Below are positions 35,467 to 43,210 of a stretch of DNA of 64,000 nt, piece by piece; the first letter of the stretch is position 1; each line of letters opens with the position of its first letter. This DNA comes from Candidatus Levybacteria bacterium RIFCSPHIGHO2_01_FULL_36_15b (GTDB lineage: Bacteria > Patescibacteria > Microgenomatia > Levybacterales > UBA12049): positions 186,001-250,000 of the forward strand of contig MFNK01000003.1 of the NCBI GenBank assembly GCA_001782045.1, in the 5' to 3' direction. The position numbers and the translations under genes are program-made. Under the pieces are notes generated by a model. It saw only the letters and a list, made by a program, of their open reading frames with translations, did not search any database and was not told where the DNA came from.

Positions 35467-36500
35467 ATATTTGTAATTCTTTCCCAAGATTTAGTTTTCA
35501 CCCAATTATATGCTGGCGCAGTGCTTTGCTGATTATGCTCCAAATATGACTTTATGGCTTCAGCTATTTTTCCTGAATCGTTACTAATTGCAATATACCC
35601 TGCGAAAGGAGTCATTTCTAAATAGTCTTTTTTTATTTCATTATTATAGTGTGCAAATACAGGTATTCTTGACGCCATAGCCTCAAGAATTCCTAAATAT
35701 CTTGAAACAAGGGCAAATCCGTAATTAAGAAATAATGAATCCGTATCTTGAACAAACCCTTTAAAAAATACTTTCAGTTTATGTTTTTTTGCATATTTTA
35801 TTGCCTCTTCCCTTAAGGTACCGTCTCCGTAAATATCAAGCTCTGTCGCTACATTTTTATCCTTTAATAACTTAAATGCTTTTAAATACTCTAGGATACC
35901 AGTTTCATGCTCAAGCCTTCCTGTAAATATGCCTTTATACCTATTTACATTCTCTTTTACCTTAGACTCAATTAATTTTTTATCAACTGCACCGTAAATT
36001 ATAAAATTTGCTTTTGTTTTATACCACTTTTCTAAAAATTTACCAACACATATATTTCCATTTGATAGAACTTCTGCCACCTTGTGCATCAAGTATGCAT
36101 TAAAAGATGGTAAATTGTTGCCTTCGTAGCCATGAAATGTGACAAAATTTTTTTTAAAAGGAAAAATAAATCTAAATGGAAAGTACCAGAAGTAAACGTC
36201 ATGCGCATGCACTATATCAGCATTCTTTATTAAATTTATTTTCAATAACAATTCTTTCCAAATTCTAAACTTTTTAAACCAATCGTTTCTACCGATGTCA
36301 ATGGTTATAACATTAAGGTTACTATTCTCTGGCTGATTAGCGCTTAAGCTTTGTGATTGATAATTATTACTATAAGATTTTTCAGTTAGAATAGTAACTT
36401 TTATTCCCTTCTTTGTCAACGCTTCAGATAACTTGTAAATATGCTTCTCTACTCCCCCAATATTAGGAAAAAAGGATCTTGTTAAAAAAACGACGCTCAT
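35427..36500 (-). CDS. GT4 family glycosyltransferase
   Basis: A 357-residue GT-B enzyme. It starts directly at SVVFLTRSFFPNIGGVEKHI, the normal N-terminus of GT4 proteins, so the ATG at 36500 is well supported even though only one base separates it from the tRNA-Val gene. VHAHDVYFWYF, FTGRLEHETGILEYL and ILEAMASRIPVFA mark the two Rossmann domains; the usual first Glu of the E-x7-E motif is not obvious (LVSRYLGILEAMA). No SD is possible outside the tRNA. Substrate unknown. Confidence 0.88.
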   Translation of the reverse strand: MSVVFLTRSFFPNIGGVEKHIYKLSEALTKKGIKVTILTEKSYSNNYQSQSLSANQPENSNLNVITIDIGRNDWFKKFRIWKELLLKINLIKNADIVHAHDVYFWYFPFRFIFPFKKNFVTFHGYEGNNLPSFNAYLMHKVAEVLSNGNICVGKFLEKWYKTKANFIIYGAVDKKLIESKVKENVNRYKGIFTGRLEHETGILEYLKAFKLLKDKNVATELDIYGDGTLREEAIKYAKKHKLKVFFKGFVQDTDSLFLNYGFALVSRYLGILEAMASRIPVFAHYNNEIKKDYLEMTPFAGYIAISNDSGKIAEAIKSYLEHNQQSTAPAYNWVKTKSWERITNIYLDLWNLNDLNK

Positions 36501-36501
36501 G

Positions 36502-36573
36502 TGGACTCGAGAGGATTCGAACCTCTGACATCTTCAATGTGAATGAAGCGCTCTACCACTGAGCTACGAGTCC
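36502..36573 (-). tRNA. tRNA-Val (anticodon CAC)
   Basis: A full 72-base cloverleaf on the minus strand. The acceptor stem GGACTCG pairs with CGAGTCC; the D-arm is GCTC-AGTGGTA-GAGC; the anticodon stem CTTCA/TGAAG closes TTCACAT with anticodon CAC (reads GTG, valine); the T-arm is AGAGG-TTCGAAT-CCTCT; the discriminator is A. CCA is not encoded. One base (C) separates it from the GT4 start codon. Confidence 0.95.
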
Positions 36574-36579
36574 TAGAAT

Positions 36580-36588
36580 ATTATACCA
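36580..36588 (-). promoter_or_regulatory. Extended -10 promoter of tRNA-Val
   Basis: TGGTATAAT on the minus strand ends six bases (ATTCTA) before the first base of the mature tRNA. Transcription is expected to start at, or within a base of, the mature 5' end. Confidence 0.6.
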
Positions 36589-36630
36589 AATAGAAGATTG
36601 ACAAAGACTGTAAATGTTTGGGAAAATTAC

Positions 36631-37191
36631 ATGGTGCAAGTATTACGTAAAATATACGGCTTTCTAATTGATAGCGTACAAACATTTTTAATTGCAGCGG
36701 CAATTTTCCTAGTTATCTACCTATTTTTATTTAGACCATACGAAGTTAAAGGAGATTCCATGTATCCTAATTTCTACGATAAGGAATATGTACTAACCAA
36801 TCTTATTTTATTAAAATTTCAAGCGCCTAAAATGGGAGATGTTGTAGTTTTTAAATCCCCCGTAGAGCCTGAAAAGGATTATATTAAAAGAATAATAGGC
36901 CTTCCTGGCGATAGTATATATATTAAAGACGGAGATGTTTACTTGAATGGAGAAATGCTTAACGAAGGCAAATATTTAAATAGTAGCGTGAAAACTCATC
37001 AGGGAGCGTTTCTACAAAACGATGAGCAGATTACGGTTCCTGAAAACATGTACTTTGTGCTTGGAGATAACAGAGATGCAAGCTCTGATTCAAGAGAATG
37101 GGGATTTGTAAAAAAAGATTCTTTAATAGGGGTATCTATGTTTGTTTATCTACCGATTAATAAAATGAGGATAGTTGCCAATCCCTATTAA
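36631..37191 (+). CDS. lepB: Signal peptidase I
   Basis: A 186-residue type I signal peptidase from the ATG at 36631; an in-frame TTG at 36598 would add 11 residues but is part of a TTGACA sequence and looks like promoter. One membrane helix (about residues 12-32) precedes the catalytic domain. The nucleophile is Ser43 in VKGDSMYPNF and the general base is Lys86 in DYIKRIIGLPGD; GDNRDASSDSREWG is box E. It removes signal peptides at the outer face. It is convergent with parB, overlapping by four bases. A consensus -35 (TTGACA, 36598-36603) lies upstream but no convincing -10. Confidence 0.94.
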   Translation: MVQVLRKIYGFLIDSVQTFLIAAAIFLVIYLFLFRPYEVKGDSMYPNFYDKEYVLTNLILLKFQAPKMGDVVVFKSPVEPEKDYIKRIIGLPGDSIYIKDGDVYLNGEMLNEGKYLNSSVKTHQGAFLQNDEQITVPENMYFVLGDNRDASSDSREWGFVKKDSLIGVSMFVYLPINKMRIVANPY

Positions 37192-38006
37192 GAGCCAGCA
37201 AGTGCTTCAAATATTTCTTTTAGCTTTGGACCTGTAATATCTACATCTCCCTTTTTCTCTATTATAATTCTTGCCTTAGTTCTTGTTTGATACATTACTA
37301 CGCTATCAACCTCGGTTTTTTCCTGAATTTTTTTTGCCATCTCATCTAGTTCGGGAATCCAAAGCTTATGTAACTTTGTTCTAGGTTCTTTTTGCTGCAC
37401 CTCACCCTTTACCTGCCTTGCAAACTCTTCGGTTTCCCTAACAGTACTATTTTCTTTCAAAATACGCTTAAATAGATCAAGCATTAGTTTGGGGTCACCA
37501 AGTGAAATTAAAGGCCTTACATGACCTTCTGTAATGACTCCAGCAACAAGTGCGTCTTTAATGGCATCTGGAAGCGATAAAAGCCTAATTGTATTGGATA
37601 CTGTCGGAGCGCTTTTGCCAACCCTTCTTGCTACTTCGTTGGTTCCCAAACCGAACTCCTCAATTAATCTCTTGTACGCCTGAGCTCTTTCGATTGGATT
37701 TAAATCCTCTCTTTGTACGTTTTCAACTATAGACATCTCAAGCATTCCCTGAGGTGTCGTTTCCTTTATAACAACAGGTACCTTTTCAAGTCCAAGCACC
37801 TTTGCTGCTCTCCATCTTCTTTCTCCCGCTATAATTTGATAACCGGCTGGGGTTTTTGCCGCTACAATTGGCTCAAGAATTCCTTGCTCCCTAATTGAAT
37901 CTACTAACTCCTGTAACGAATCAGGAGAAATAATGCCTCTCGGTTGAAGAGGATTAGCTTGAAGTAAATTTGTCTCTAATTCGAATACTCTTTCTTCTTT
38001 ATCCAT
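37188..38006 (-). CDS. parB: ParB/Spo0J chromosome-partitioning protein
   Basis: A 272-residue protein. The N-terminal CTP-binding domain has NPLQPRG, GERRWRAAK (residues 61-69) and ENVQREDLNP (95-104), the ParB signature motifs. A helix-turn-helix follows (GLGTNEVARRVGKSAPTVSN) for binding parS, and a C-terminal dimer domain. ParB marks the origin region for segregation. No parA and no recognisable parS site is in the window. It overlaps rpmA by eight bases, so it is probably co-transcribed with a ribosomal protein gene, an unusual setting. Confidence 0.93.
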   Translation of the reverse strand: MDKEERVFELETNLLQANPLQPRGIISPDSLQELVDSIREQGILEPIVAAKTPAGYQIIAGERRWRAAKVLGLEKVPVVIKETTPQGMLEMSIVENVQREDLNPIERAQAYKRLIEEFGLGTNEVARRVGKSAPTVSNTIRLLSLPDAIKDALVAGVITEGHVRPLISLGDPKLMLDLFKRILKENSTVRETEEFARQVKGEVQQKEPRTKLHKLWIPELDEMAKKIQEKTEVDSVVMYQTRTKARIIIEKKGDVDITGPKLKEIFEALAGS

Positions 38007-38250
38007 TTATAACATCGATTACGCTTTTAGAATTTAACTGCTTAAACTTTACGACACCATCAATTAAGGAAAAAAGTGTAAAGTCTTTTCCCATTGAAAC
38101 ATTTTTTCCAGGATGAAACTTAGTTCCTTTTTGACGTACTAAAATGCTACCTTTTTTAGCTGTTTGCCCGCCGTATATCTTTATACCCAATCTTTTAGCA
38201 ATTGAGTCCCTATTTCCCTTTACTGCTCCTTGAGCTTTTGTGTGTGCCAT
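37999..38250 (-). CDS. rpmA: 50S ribosomal protein L27
   Basis: An 83-residue L27. It starts MAHTKAQGAVKGNRDS rather than with the longer cleaved N-terminus found in Firmicutes, and contains LGIKIYGGQTAKKGSILVRQ and GTKFHPGKNVSMGKD, the conserved core next to the peptidyl-transferase centre. It has its own promoter 60 bases downstream of rplU, with a predicted leader of about 15 bases and no SD. It overlaps parB by eight bases. Confidence 0.97.
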   Translation of the reverse strand: MAHTKAQGAVKGNRDSIAKRLGIKIYGGQTAKKGSILVRQKGTKFHPGKNVSMGKDFTLFSLIDGVVKFKQLNSKSVIDVING

Positions 38251-38271
38251 ATTACTGTGAAAACTGACCCC

Positions 38272-38300
38272 ATTTTATATTGACTTTTCACGAGTGTCAA
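38272..38300 (-). promoter_or_regulatory. Promoter of rpmA-parB
   Basis: On the minus strand a consensus -35 TTGACA (38295-38300) is 17 bases from -10 TAAAAT (38272-38277), predicting a leader of about 15 bases. An inverted repeat TTGAC...GTCAA starts at the -35 and ends within the spacer, which could bind a regulator. Confidence 0.7.
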
Positions 38301-38309
38301 GAGGTCAAA

Positions 38310-38618
38310 CTATATTATTTTTTTTATTTTAATTCTGGAAAGTTCTGCCCTAAATCCCGTTGTTTTTCTGTATCTAACCTTTGATTTAAATTTAGAAATT
38401 CTTAGCTTTTCTCCTCTAAAATTTTCTATAAGCTCTGCTTCAACTTTACTACCCGAAACATAGGGTTTTCCAATCTTTAAGCTAGAATCAGATACTAAAA
38501 GTAGAACGTTATCAAATGTAACCTTCGAACCATCCTTAGATAGCTTATCTACCTCAATAACATCTCCCTCTGAAACTTTATATTGTTTTCCGCCAGTTTT
38601 TATTACTGAATATTTCAC
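38310..38618 (-). CDS. rplU: 50S ribosomal protein L21
   Basis: A 102-residue L21 from the GTG at 38618 (VKYSVIKTGGKQYKVSEGD, the standard start of the family, which is ~103 residues). The frame is open to a TTG at 38639, but that would add seven hydrophobic residues and cover the -10 box. The C-terminus has the basic SKFKSKVRYRKTTGFR block that binds 23S rRNA. The GTG lies seven bases after a perfect extended -10, so the mRNA is predicted to be leaderless. L21 and L27 are often together; here each has its own promoter. Confidence 0.94.
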   Translation of the reverse strand: MKYSVIKTGGKQYKVSEGDVIEVDKLSKDGSKVTFDNVLLLVSDSSLKIGKPYVSGSKVEAELIENFRGEKLRISKFKSKVRYRKTTGFRAELSRIKIKKII

Positions 38619-38625
38619 GGATAAG

Positions 38626-38634
38626 ATTATAACA
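38626..38634 (-). promoter_or_regulatory. Extended -10 promoter of rplU, leaderless
   Basis: TGTTATAAT on the minus strand, followed by seven bases (CTTATCC) and the GTG start codon at 38618. The distance puts the transcription start on the GTG. There is no SD. Confidence 0.7.
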
Positions 38635-38640
38635 AACAAT

Positions 38641-39723
38641 TCAGCGTATTGAAAGTGTTTCCCGATCTTTGTAAGCCTTGCTTATGGATGTTAATAAGCC
38701 TAAAAAAATAAAATTTGAAACAAGAGAACTGCCTCCATAAGAAACAAAAGGCAATGTTATACCAACTATTGGCATTATTCCCATGTTCATACCAATATTT
38801 ACAAATAGCTGGACAGCGATCACAAAGAAGAATATAGCTAAGAAATTTCTATGAAATTTATTTTGCGTATTTATTATATATTTCATTATTTTATATAAAA
38901 TAAATCCAAAACAAAAAAGCACGATGGCAACTCCAATAAATCCCAGCTGCTCAGAAATTGTTGCAAAAATAAAATCTGTCTGTCTTTCTGGCAAAAAACG
39001 CAGTCCAGATTGAGTACCTTGTCCAATTCCCTTGCCTGAAATCATGCCAGAGCCAACGGCAATCACAGATTGTATAACATTGTAGGATGTACCTAAAGGA
39101 TCGCTACTTGAGTTCACAAAAGTTAAAATTCGCTGTTTTTGATAGTCATGTAAGAACTGAAACAAAAATGGAATTGCAAGTGCAAACGGAACTGAAACAA
39201 ATAAAAAATACCTAAAAGGAAAACCCGCAAACAAAAGAGCACAAATTACGACAAGAGCATAAATAATTGCATTGCCTAAATCAGGCTGAAGATAAATAAG
39301 AAAGAATAACGGAGCAAGTAAAATAAATACTTGAAGAAATTCTTTAAAGTTAAAATATTTTATATTTGAAAGGTGACTTGCTAGGACAATTGCCAAAAAC
39401 GGTTTAAGAATTTCAGAAAATTGAATCCTAAGTCCAAATAATTCTATCCATCTTACCGCGCCTCTTGATTCAATACCCAAAATTAATACTACAGAAAAAA
39501 TAACAAGTGAAAATATATAAATATGTTTAGAAAAAAATTTTAAAATATCTAAATTTGATTGTGAAATAAAAATAAAAATAAAAACAGATAACAAGAAAAG
39601 AATTAATTGTCCATTAAAAAATAAGGGATTAAGTGAAAAAAGCGTTACCAAACTTAACACAGAAAGAATAACTACCGGAACAAGAAGTCCAAAATCTAAA
39701 TCTCTGAAAATAATTTTACTCAT
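38641..39723 (-). CDS. rodA: SEDS-family peptidoglycan polymerase RodA
   Basis: A 360-residue protein with about nine to ten membrane helices and the SEDS signatures: QPDLGNAIIYALV, the outer loop with GSGMISGKGIGQGTQSGLRFLP and ERQTDFIFATISEQLGF, and a C-terminal PIVGITLPFVSYGGSSL. It polymerises glycan strands from lipid II for side-wall growth. I call it RodA rather than FtsW because a second SEDS protein sits in the division cluster. It overlaps ileS by eight bases. No mreBCD genes are in the window. Confidence 0.9.
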   Translation of the reverse strand: MSKIIFRDLDFGLLVPVVILSVLSLVTLFSLNPLFFNGQLILFLLSVFIFIFISQSNLDILKFFSKHIYIFSLVIFSVVLILGIESRGAVRWIELFGLRIQFSEILKPFLAIVLASHLSNIKYFNFKEFLQVFILLAPLFFLIYLQPDLGNAIIYALVVICALLFAGFPFRYFLFVSVPFALAIPFLFQFLHDYQKQRILTFVNSSSDPLGTSYNVIQSVIAVGSGMISGKGIGQGTQSGLRFLPERQTDFIFATISEQLGFIGVAIVLFCFGFILYKIMKYIINTQNKFHRNFLAIFFFVIAVQLFVNIGMNMGIMPIVGITLPFVSYGGSSLVSNFIFLGLLTSISKAYKDRETLSIR

Positions 39724-42682
39724 TGGAAATGGAGAACTCTTTTCCTTCTTTTAGCTCTTTTACTTGGGCTCGTTTTTTAATAAAGCCTTCATATTCCTTC
39801 GGCCAGAATGGAAGTGTAATATTAACTTTTTGATCTGGTTTCGTTTCAAGTTTTTTTCTCTGTTCCTGAATTTTTCTGACGATATCACGGGCCAAGCCAA
39901 AATTTAGATCAAGATTTTCATCGTTTGTTTGAGCCTCGACTGTATAATCCTGAATTTTTTTGTCAAATTTTAAATCGTAAATATTTGTCTCCCCCTTAAC
40001 TACCCCTAGAACATCATCTGAAATGCTTTCAGGACCATTATATTTTGCCTTTCTTATTGGAATTCTAACCTTAACTTCTCTCTCTTTTCTTAAAGAATGT
40101 ATTAATTCTGCAACCTTTTTTCCATTCACCATTTTGTTTTGTAAACTTATATCAATTAATTTATCATCGTATTTGGGAAAATCCTCTAAGTGAACTGATT
40201 CACTATTGGTCAGATTAACATACATTTCCTCGGATAGAAATGGAATAAAAGCACCAAGAAGTTTTGTATACTCTGTTAATACGTACCATAAGACAAGAAG
40301 GCAAGTTTTTTTATCTTTTTCATTATCTGAATAAACTGCCACTCTGTCTCTTGATCGTCTGACATACCAATTCGATAAATCGTTTATTACAAAATTTTCT
40401 ATATCCTCAACTGCTCTATCTACCTGATACAATTCAATAAAGGTTTTTACATTTTTTATAGATTCGTTAAGTCTTGAAATTATCCATTTGTCTAAAACGT
40501 TATCGGAAGACAAACTATATTTTCGCGGAGGCTTAAAATTGTTCAAATTTGCATAGGTAACAAAGAACGAATATACGTTCCACAGTCTTAGATGAAACAA
40601 ACGTCTAATTTCATCGGCAACATGATAGCCAAAGCTTAGATTGAGTTCGGGATTTTGTCTTAAATACATCCACCTCATTACGTCTACTCCGATTTTGTCT
40701 GCTGCTTCGTTGAATTCAATCATATTTCCTTTACTTTTATGCATTTCTTCACCATGTTCATCTGTAACAGAAGCAAAACCAAGAATATCTTTAAATGGAT
40801 TTGTATTATTTAAGGCTGTCGACATGGCTATTAATGAATAAAACCAATTTTTAAACTGACCGGGAAAACTCTCTGTTATAAAATTTGCCGGAAACCATTC
40901 GGAGGGCATAGTAGAGAAAGGAACTATACCTGCATCAAGCCAGGGATTTCCTACGTCTGGAATTCTAGAAATAACTTTCCCACATTTTGAACATTTTATT
41001 TTTACTTGATCTACCCATGGTCTATGTGGAGATTTGCCTTCAAATTTTTCATATCCCTCAACGGCTTTATCTTTTAATTCTTCTTTTCCTGCTATAACAT
41101 CAAAATTTCCGCACTTTTTACATTCCCAAATTGGCAGCGCCAGTCCCCAATATCTTTTTTTTGAAATTAACCAATCATGCATATTTTTAAGCCAATCGAG
41201 CTCTCTATCCAATCCCCAATCTGGCAGCCAAGTAATTTTTTTTGCTACATCAATCATTTGTTCTCTATAAGTTTTTTTTGTATTGTCTTTTTTATCCATA
41301 GCTATATACCATTCATCAACCACCCGCCAAACCAATTCAGTTTTACATCTCCAGCAAGTTGGATATCTGTGTATAATTTTTTGTACTTTAAATAAAAACT
41401 TGGGCTTTGATTGTTTTAAATAATCGATTATTATTTCAGGATTTTTCTTTGCATTTTTTCCGCTAAATTCACTTAAGCCTTTGACATAAGTTGCATCTTC
41501 TTCAATAGGAGCAATTACGGGAAGGTTATATTTTTTACCAAGCTTGAAATCTTCTCCTCCTGCGCCTGTTGCGACATGCAAAAGACCAGTGCCTTCAGAA
41601 TCCACAACTACCTCCGATGCATCGATCACTGAGTGAAAAACTGTGACATTTTCTTCCCTCGCCTTTCTTACTAGAGAAAAGTCATCGAATGGGGCTTGGT
41701 ATTTTAATTTCAGTATTTCTGTTGTCGATATTCCTTCTATATACTCTATATTCCTCTGTGATTCATCCATTATCCACTGTTCAAGCGAGACCACTGCGTT
41801 GTCTTTTTGTCTAATCCTCGTAGGAGGTTTCCTCTCTTCTCCTAGATGTAGGAATATTAATTTCTCTCCAGATACTCTATCTTTCCAAATACCATAATCA
41901 TATTTAGTATTAATTCCAATCGCAACGTTAGCCAAAACTGTCCATGGAGTTGTTGTCCAAACCAAGAAATACGTGTTATCCATGTCTATAATTGGCAACT
42001 TGAAGAATATTGTGTCGTGTGCTATTTCCTTATACTCTTCTGTCAATATTTCCATTTGAGAAATTGCTGTGCCGCATCTAGGGCACCAGGGAACACTATC
42101 GTGTCCTTTATACAGCCACCCTTTTTCATTTACTACTTTTAAGAAATTCCAAATTGCATAATTGTTTTCGTCCGATGATGTATGATAGGAGTTTTCCCAA
42201 TCCATAAAATATCCAAGCCGCTTTGACTGCTCTGTCTGAATTTTGGAAAATTTTGCAACTCTTGCTTTACATAAATTTATAAACTTCTCGAGACTTTTAA
42301 ACTTGTCTCCGGCAACTAAATTTTCTATGTCTTTTTTGCTCTTAAGGCCAAGTTCTTTCTCTACTTCTACCTCTACCCATAGTCCTTGCTCATCAAATCC
42401 GTTTTGAAATCTTTGTTTCTTTCCGTTCATATTCCAATATCTTTGCCAAAAATCTTTGTAAGTTCTTCCCCATGCATGATGTACTCCCATTGGGTTATTT
42501 GCGGTAATTGGACCGTCTAAAAATGAAAATTTTTCTTTTGATAAGTTATTTTTCTTAAGATATTTTTCAATAACTTTTTTGGCTTCCCACTTAATTAACC
42601 ACTCTCTTTCTAGCGAGGAAAAATCAATTTGCGGATTTACTGATTTAAATTTTTTAGAGTCTTCACTATTTATTTTTGACAT
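39716..42682 (-). CDS. ileS: Isoleucyl-tRNA synthetase
   Basis: A 988-residue class I synthetase. The HIGH motif is degenerate (NNPMGVHHAWGRTYKDFWQR), followed by QNGFDEQGLWVEVEVEKELG, a block typical of the IleS2-like branch. The KMSKS site is HKSKGN near residue 646. The editing domain includes FLVWTTTPWTVLANVA. It ends without the cysteine-rich zinc tail found in E. coli IleS. It charges tRNA-Ile. The gene follows the FKBP gene after nine bases with no SD and overlaps rodA. The branch assignment is from memory of motif style, not a tree. Confidence 0.93.
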   Translation of the reverse strand: MSKINSEDSKKFKSVNPQIDFSSLEREWLIKWEAKKVIEKYLKKNNLSKEKFSFLDGPITANNPMGVHHAWGRTYKDFWQRYWNMNGKKQRFQNGFDEQGLWVEVEVEKELGLKSKKDIENLVAGDKFKSLEKFINLCKARVAKFSKIQTEQSKRLGYFMDWENSYHTSSDENNYAIWNFLKVVNEKGWLYKGHDSVPWCPRCGTAISQMEILTEEYKEIAHDTIFFKLPIIDMDNTYFLVWTTTPWTVLANVAIGINTKYDYGIWKDRVSGEKLIFLHLGEERKPPTRIRQKDNAVVSLEQWIMDESQRNIEYIEGISTTEILKLKYQAPFDDFSLVRKAREENVTVFHSVIDASEVVVDSEGTGLLHVATGAGGEDFKLGKKYNLPVIAPIEEDATYVKGLSEFSGKNAKKNPEIIIDYLKQSKPKFLFKVQKIIHRYPTCWRCKTELVWRVVDEWYIAMDKKDNTKKTYREQMIDVAKKITWLPDWGLDRELDWLKNMHDWLISKKRYWGLALPIWECKKCGNFDVIAGKEELKDKAVEGYEKFEGKSPHRPWVDQVKIKCSKCGKVISRIPDVGNPWLDAGIVPFSTMPSEWFPANFITESFPGQFKNWFYSLIAMSTALNNTNPFKDILGFASVTDEHGEEMHKSKGNMIEFNEAADKIGVDVMRWMYLRQNPELNLSFGYHVADEIRRLFHLRLWNVYSFFVTYANLNNFKPPRKYSLSSDNVLDKWIISRLNESIKNVKTFIELYQVDRAVEDIENFVINDLSNWYVRRSRDRVAVYSDNEKDKKTCLLVLWYVLTEYTKLLGAFIPFLSEEMYVNLTNSESVHLEDFPKYDDKLIDISLQNKMVNGKKVAELIHSLRKEREVKVRIPIRKAKYNGPESISDDVLGVVKGETNIYDLKFDKKIQDYTVEAQTNDENLDLNFGLARDIVRKIQEQRKKLETKPDQKVNITLPFWPKEYEGFIKKRAQVKELKEGKEFSISNE

Positions 42683-42691
42683 AATAAATTT

Positions 42692-43159
42692 TTAGTTAAT
42701 TGAAACTAATTCAATTTCGAAAATAAGAGGTGAATTTGGCGGTATTGCTCCGGGAACTCCTTGCTCACCATATGCTAAAGAGGATGGAATGGTTAATTTT
42801 CTTATGCCTCCCTTTTTCATTCCAACTAAGCCTTTTTCCCACCCTTGAATAACCTGTCCAGCTCCTACATTAAATTGAAAAGTCTCATTGCGATCATAAG
42901 AGCTATCAAACTTTGTACCGTTAGTTAAAGTACCTGTGTAATTTACTTCAACTATGTCCCCTTCTTTTACAGATACTCCTTGTCCTTCTTTTATATCTTC
43001 TATTTTAAGTTCATTTATTTCCATAACTTGCTTTGTCGGCACGGGTGAACTAGAACTAGTTCCGTTTATAGTTGTTTTTGTCGTACTTGCATTATAAATA
43101 AAAAACGCAATAATTATTAAAACAAAAGCAGCTAAAATTATTCCTAAATTCCTGTTCAC
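42692..43159 (-). CDS. FKBP-type peptidyl-prolyl isomerase, membrane-anchored
   Basis: A 155-residue protein starting at GTG. Residues 6-24 form one membrane helix with a short cytosolic end, then a Ser/Thr/Pro linker, then an FKBP domain: VEVNYTGTLTNGTKFDSSYD, QVIQGWEKGLVGMKKGGIRK, LTIPSSLAYGEQGVPGAIPP and LIFEIEL. The active-site aromatic and aspartate residues are kept. It should help fold proteins outside the membrane. It heads an operon with ileS and rodA. The GTG lies seven bases after an extended -10. Confidence 0.93.
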   Translation of the reverse strand: MNRNLGIILAAFVLIIIAFFIYNASTTKTTINGTSSSSPVPTKQVMEINELKIEDIKEGQGVSVKEGDIVEVNYTGTLTNGTKFDSSYDRNETFQFNVGAGQVIQGWEKGLVGMKKGGIRKLTIPSSLAYGEQGVPGAIPPNSPLIFEIELVSIN

Positions 43160-43166
43160 CTGATAA

Positions 43167-43175
43167 ATTATAACA
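43167..43175 (-). promoter_or_regulatory. Extended -10 promoter of the FKBP-ileS-rodA operon, leaderless
   Basis: TGTTATAAT on the minus strand, then seven bases (TTATCAG) and the GTG start codon. It has the same extended -10 box and distance as at rplU. No SD. Confidence 0.7.
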
Positions 43176-43210
43176 GTAATTATGAGGGTAAAACAACTTA
43201 ATTTTGAAAC

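Noticed and set aside
36598..36630. TTG start of lepB at 36598
   Set aside because: The TTG is part of a TTGACA that looks like a -35 element, and the ATG at 36631 gives a normal signal peptidase N-terminus.
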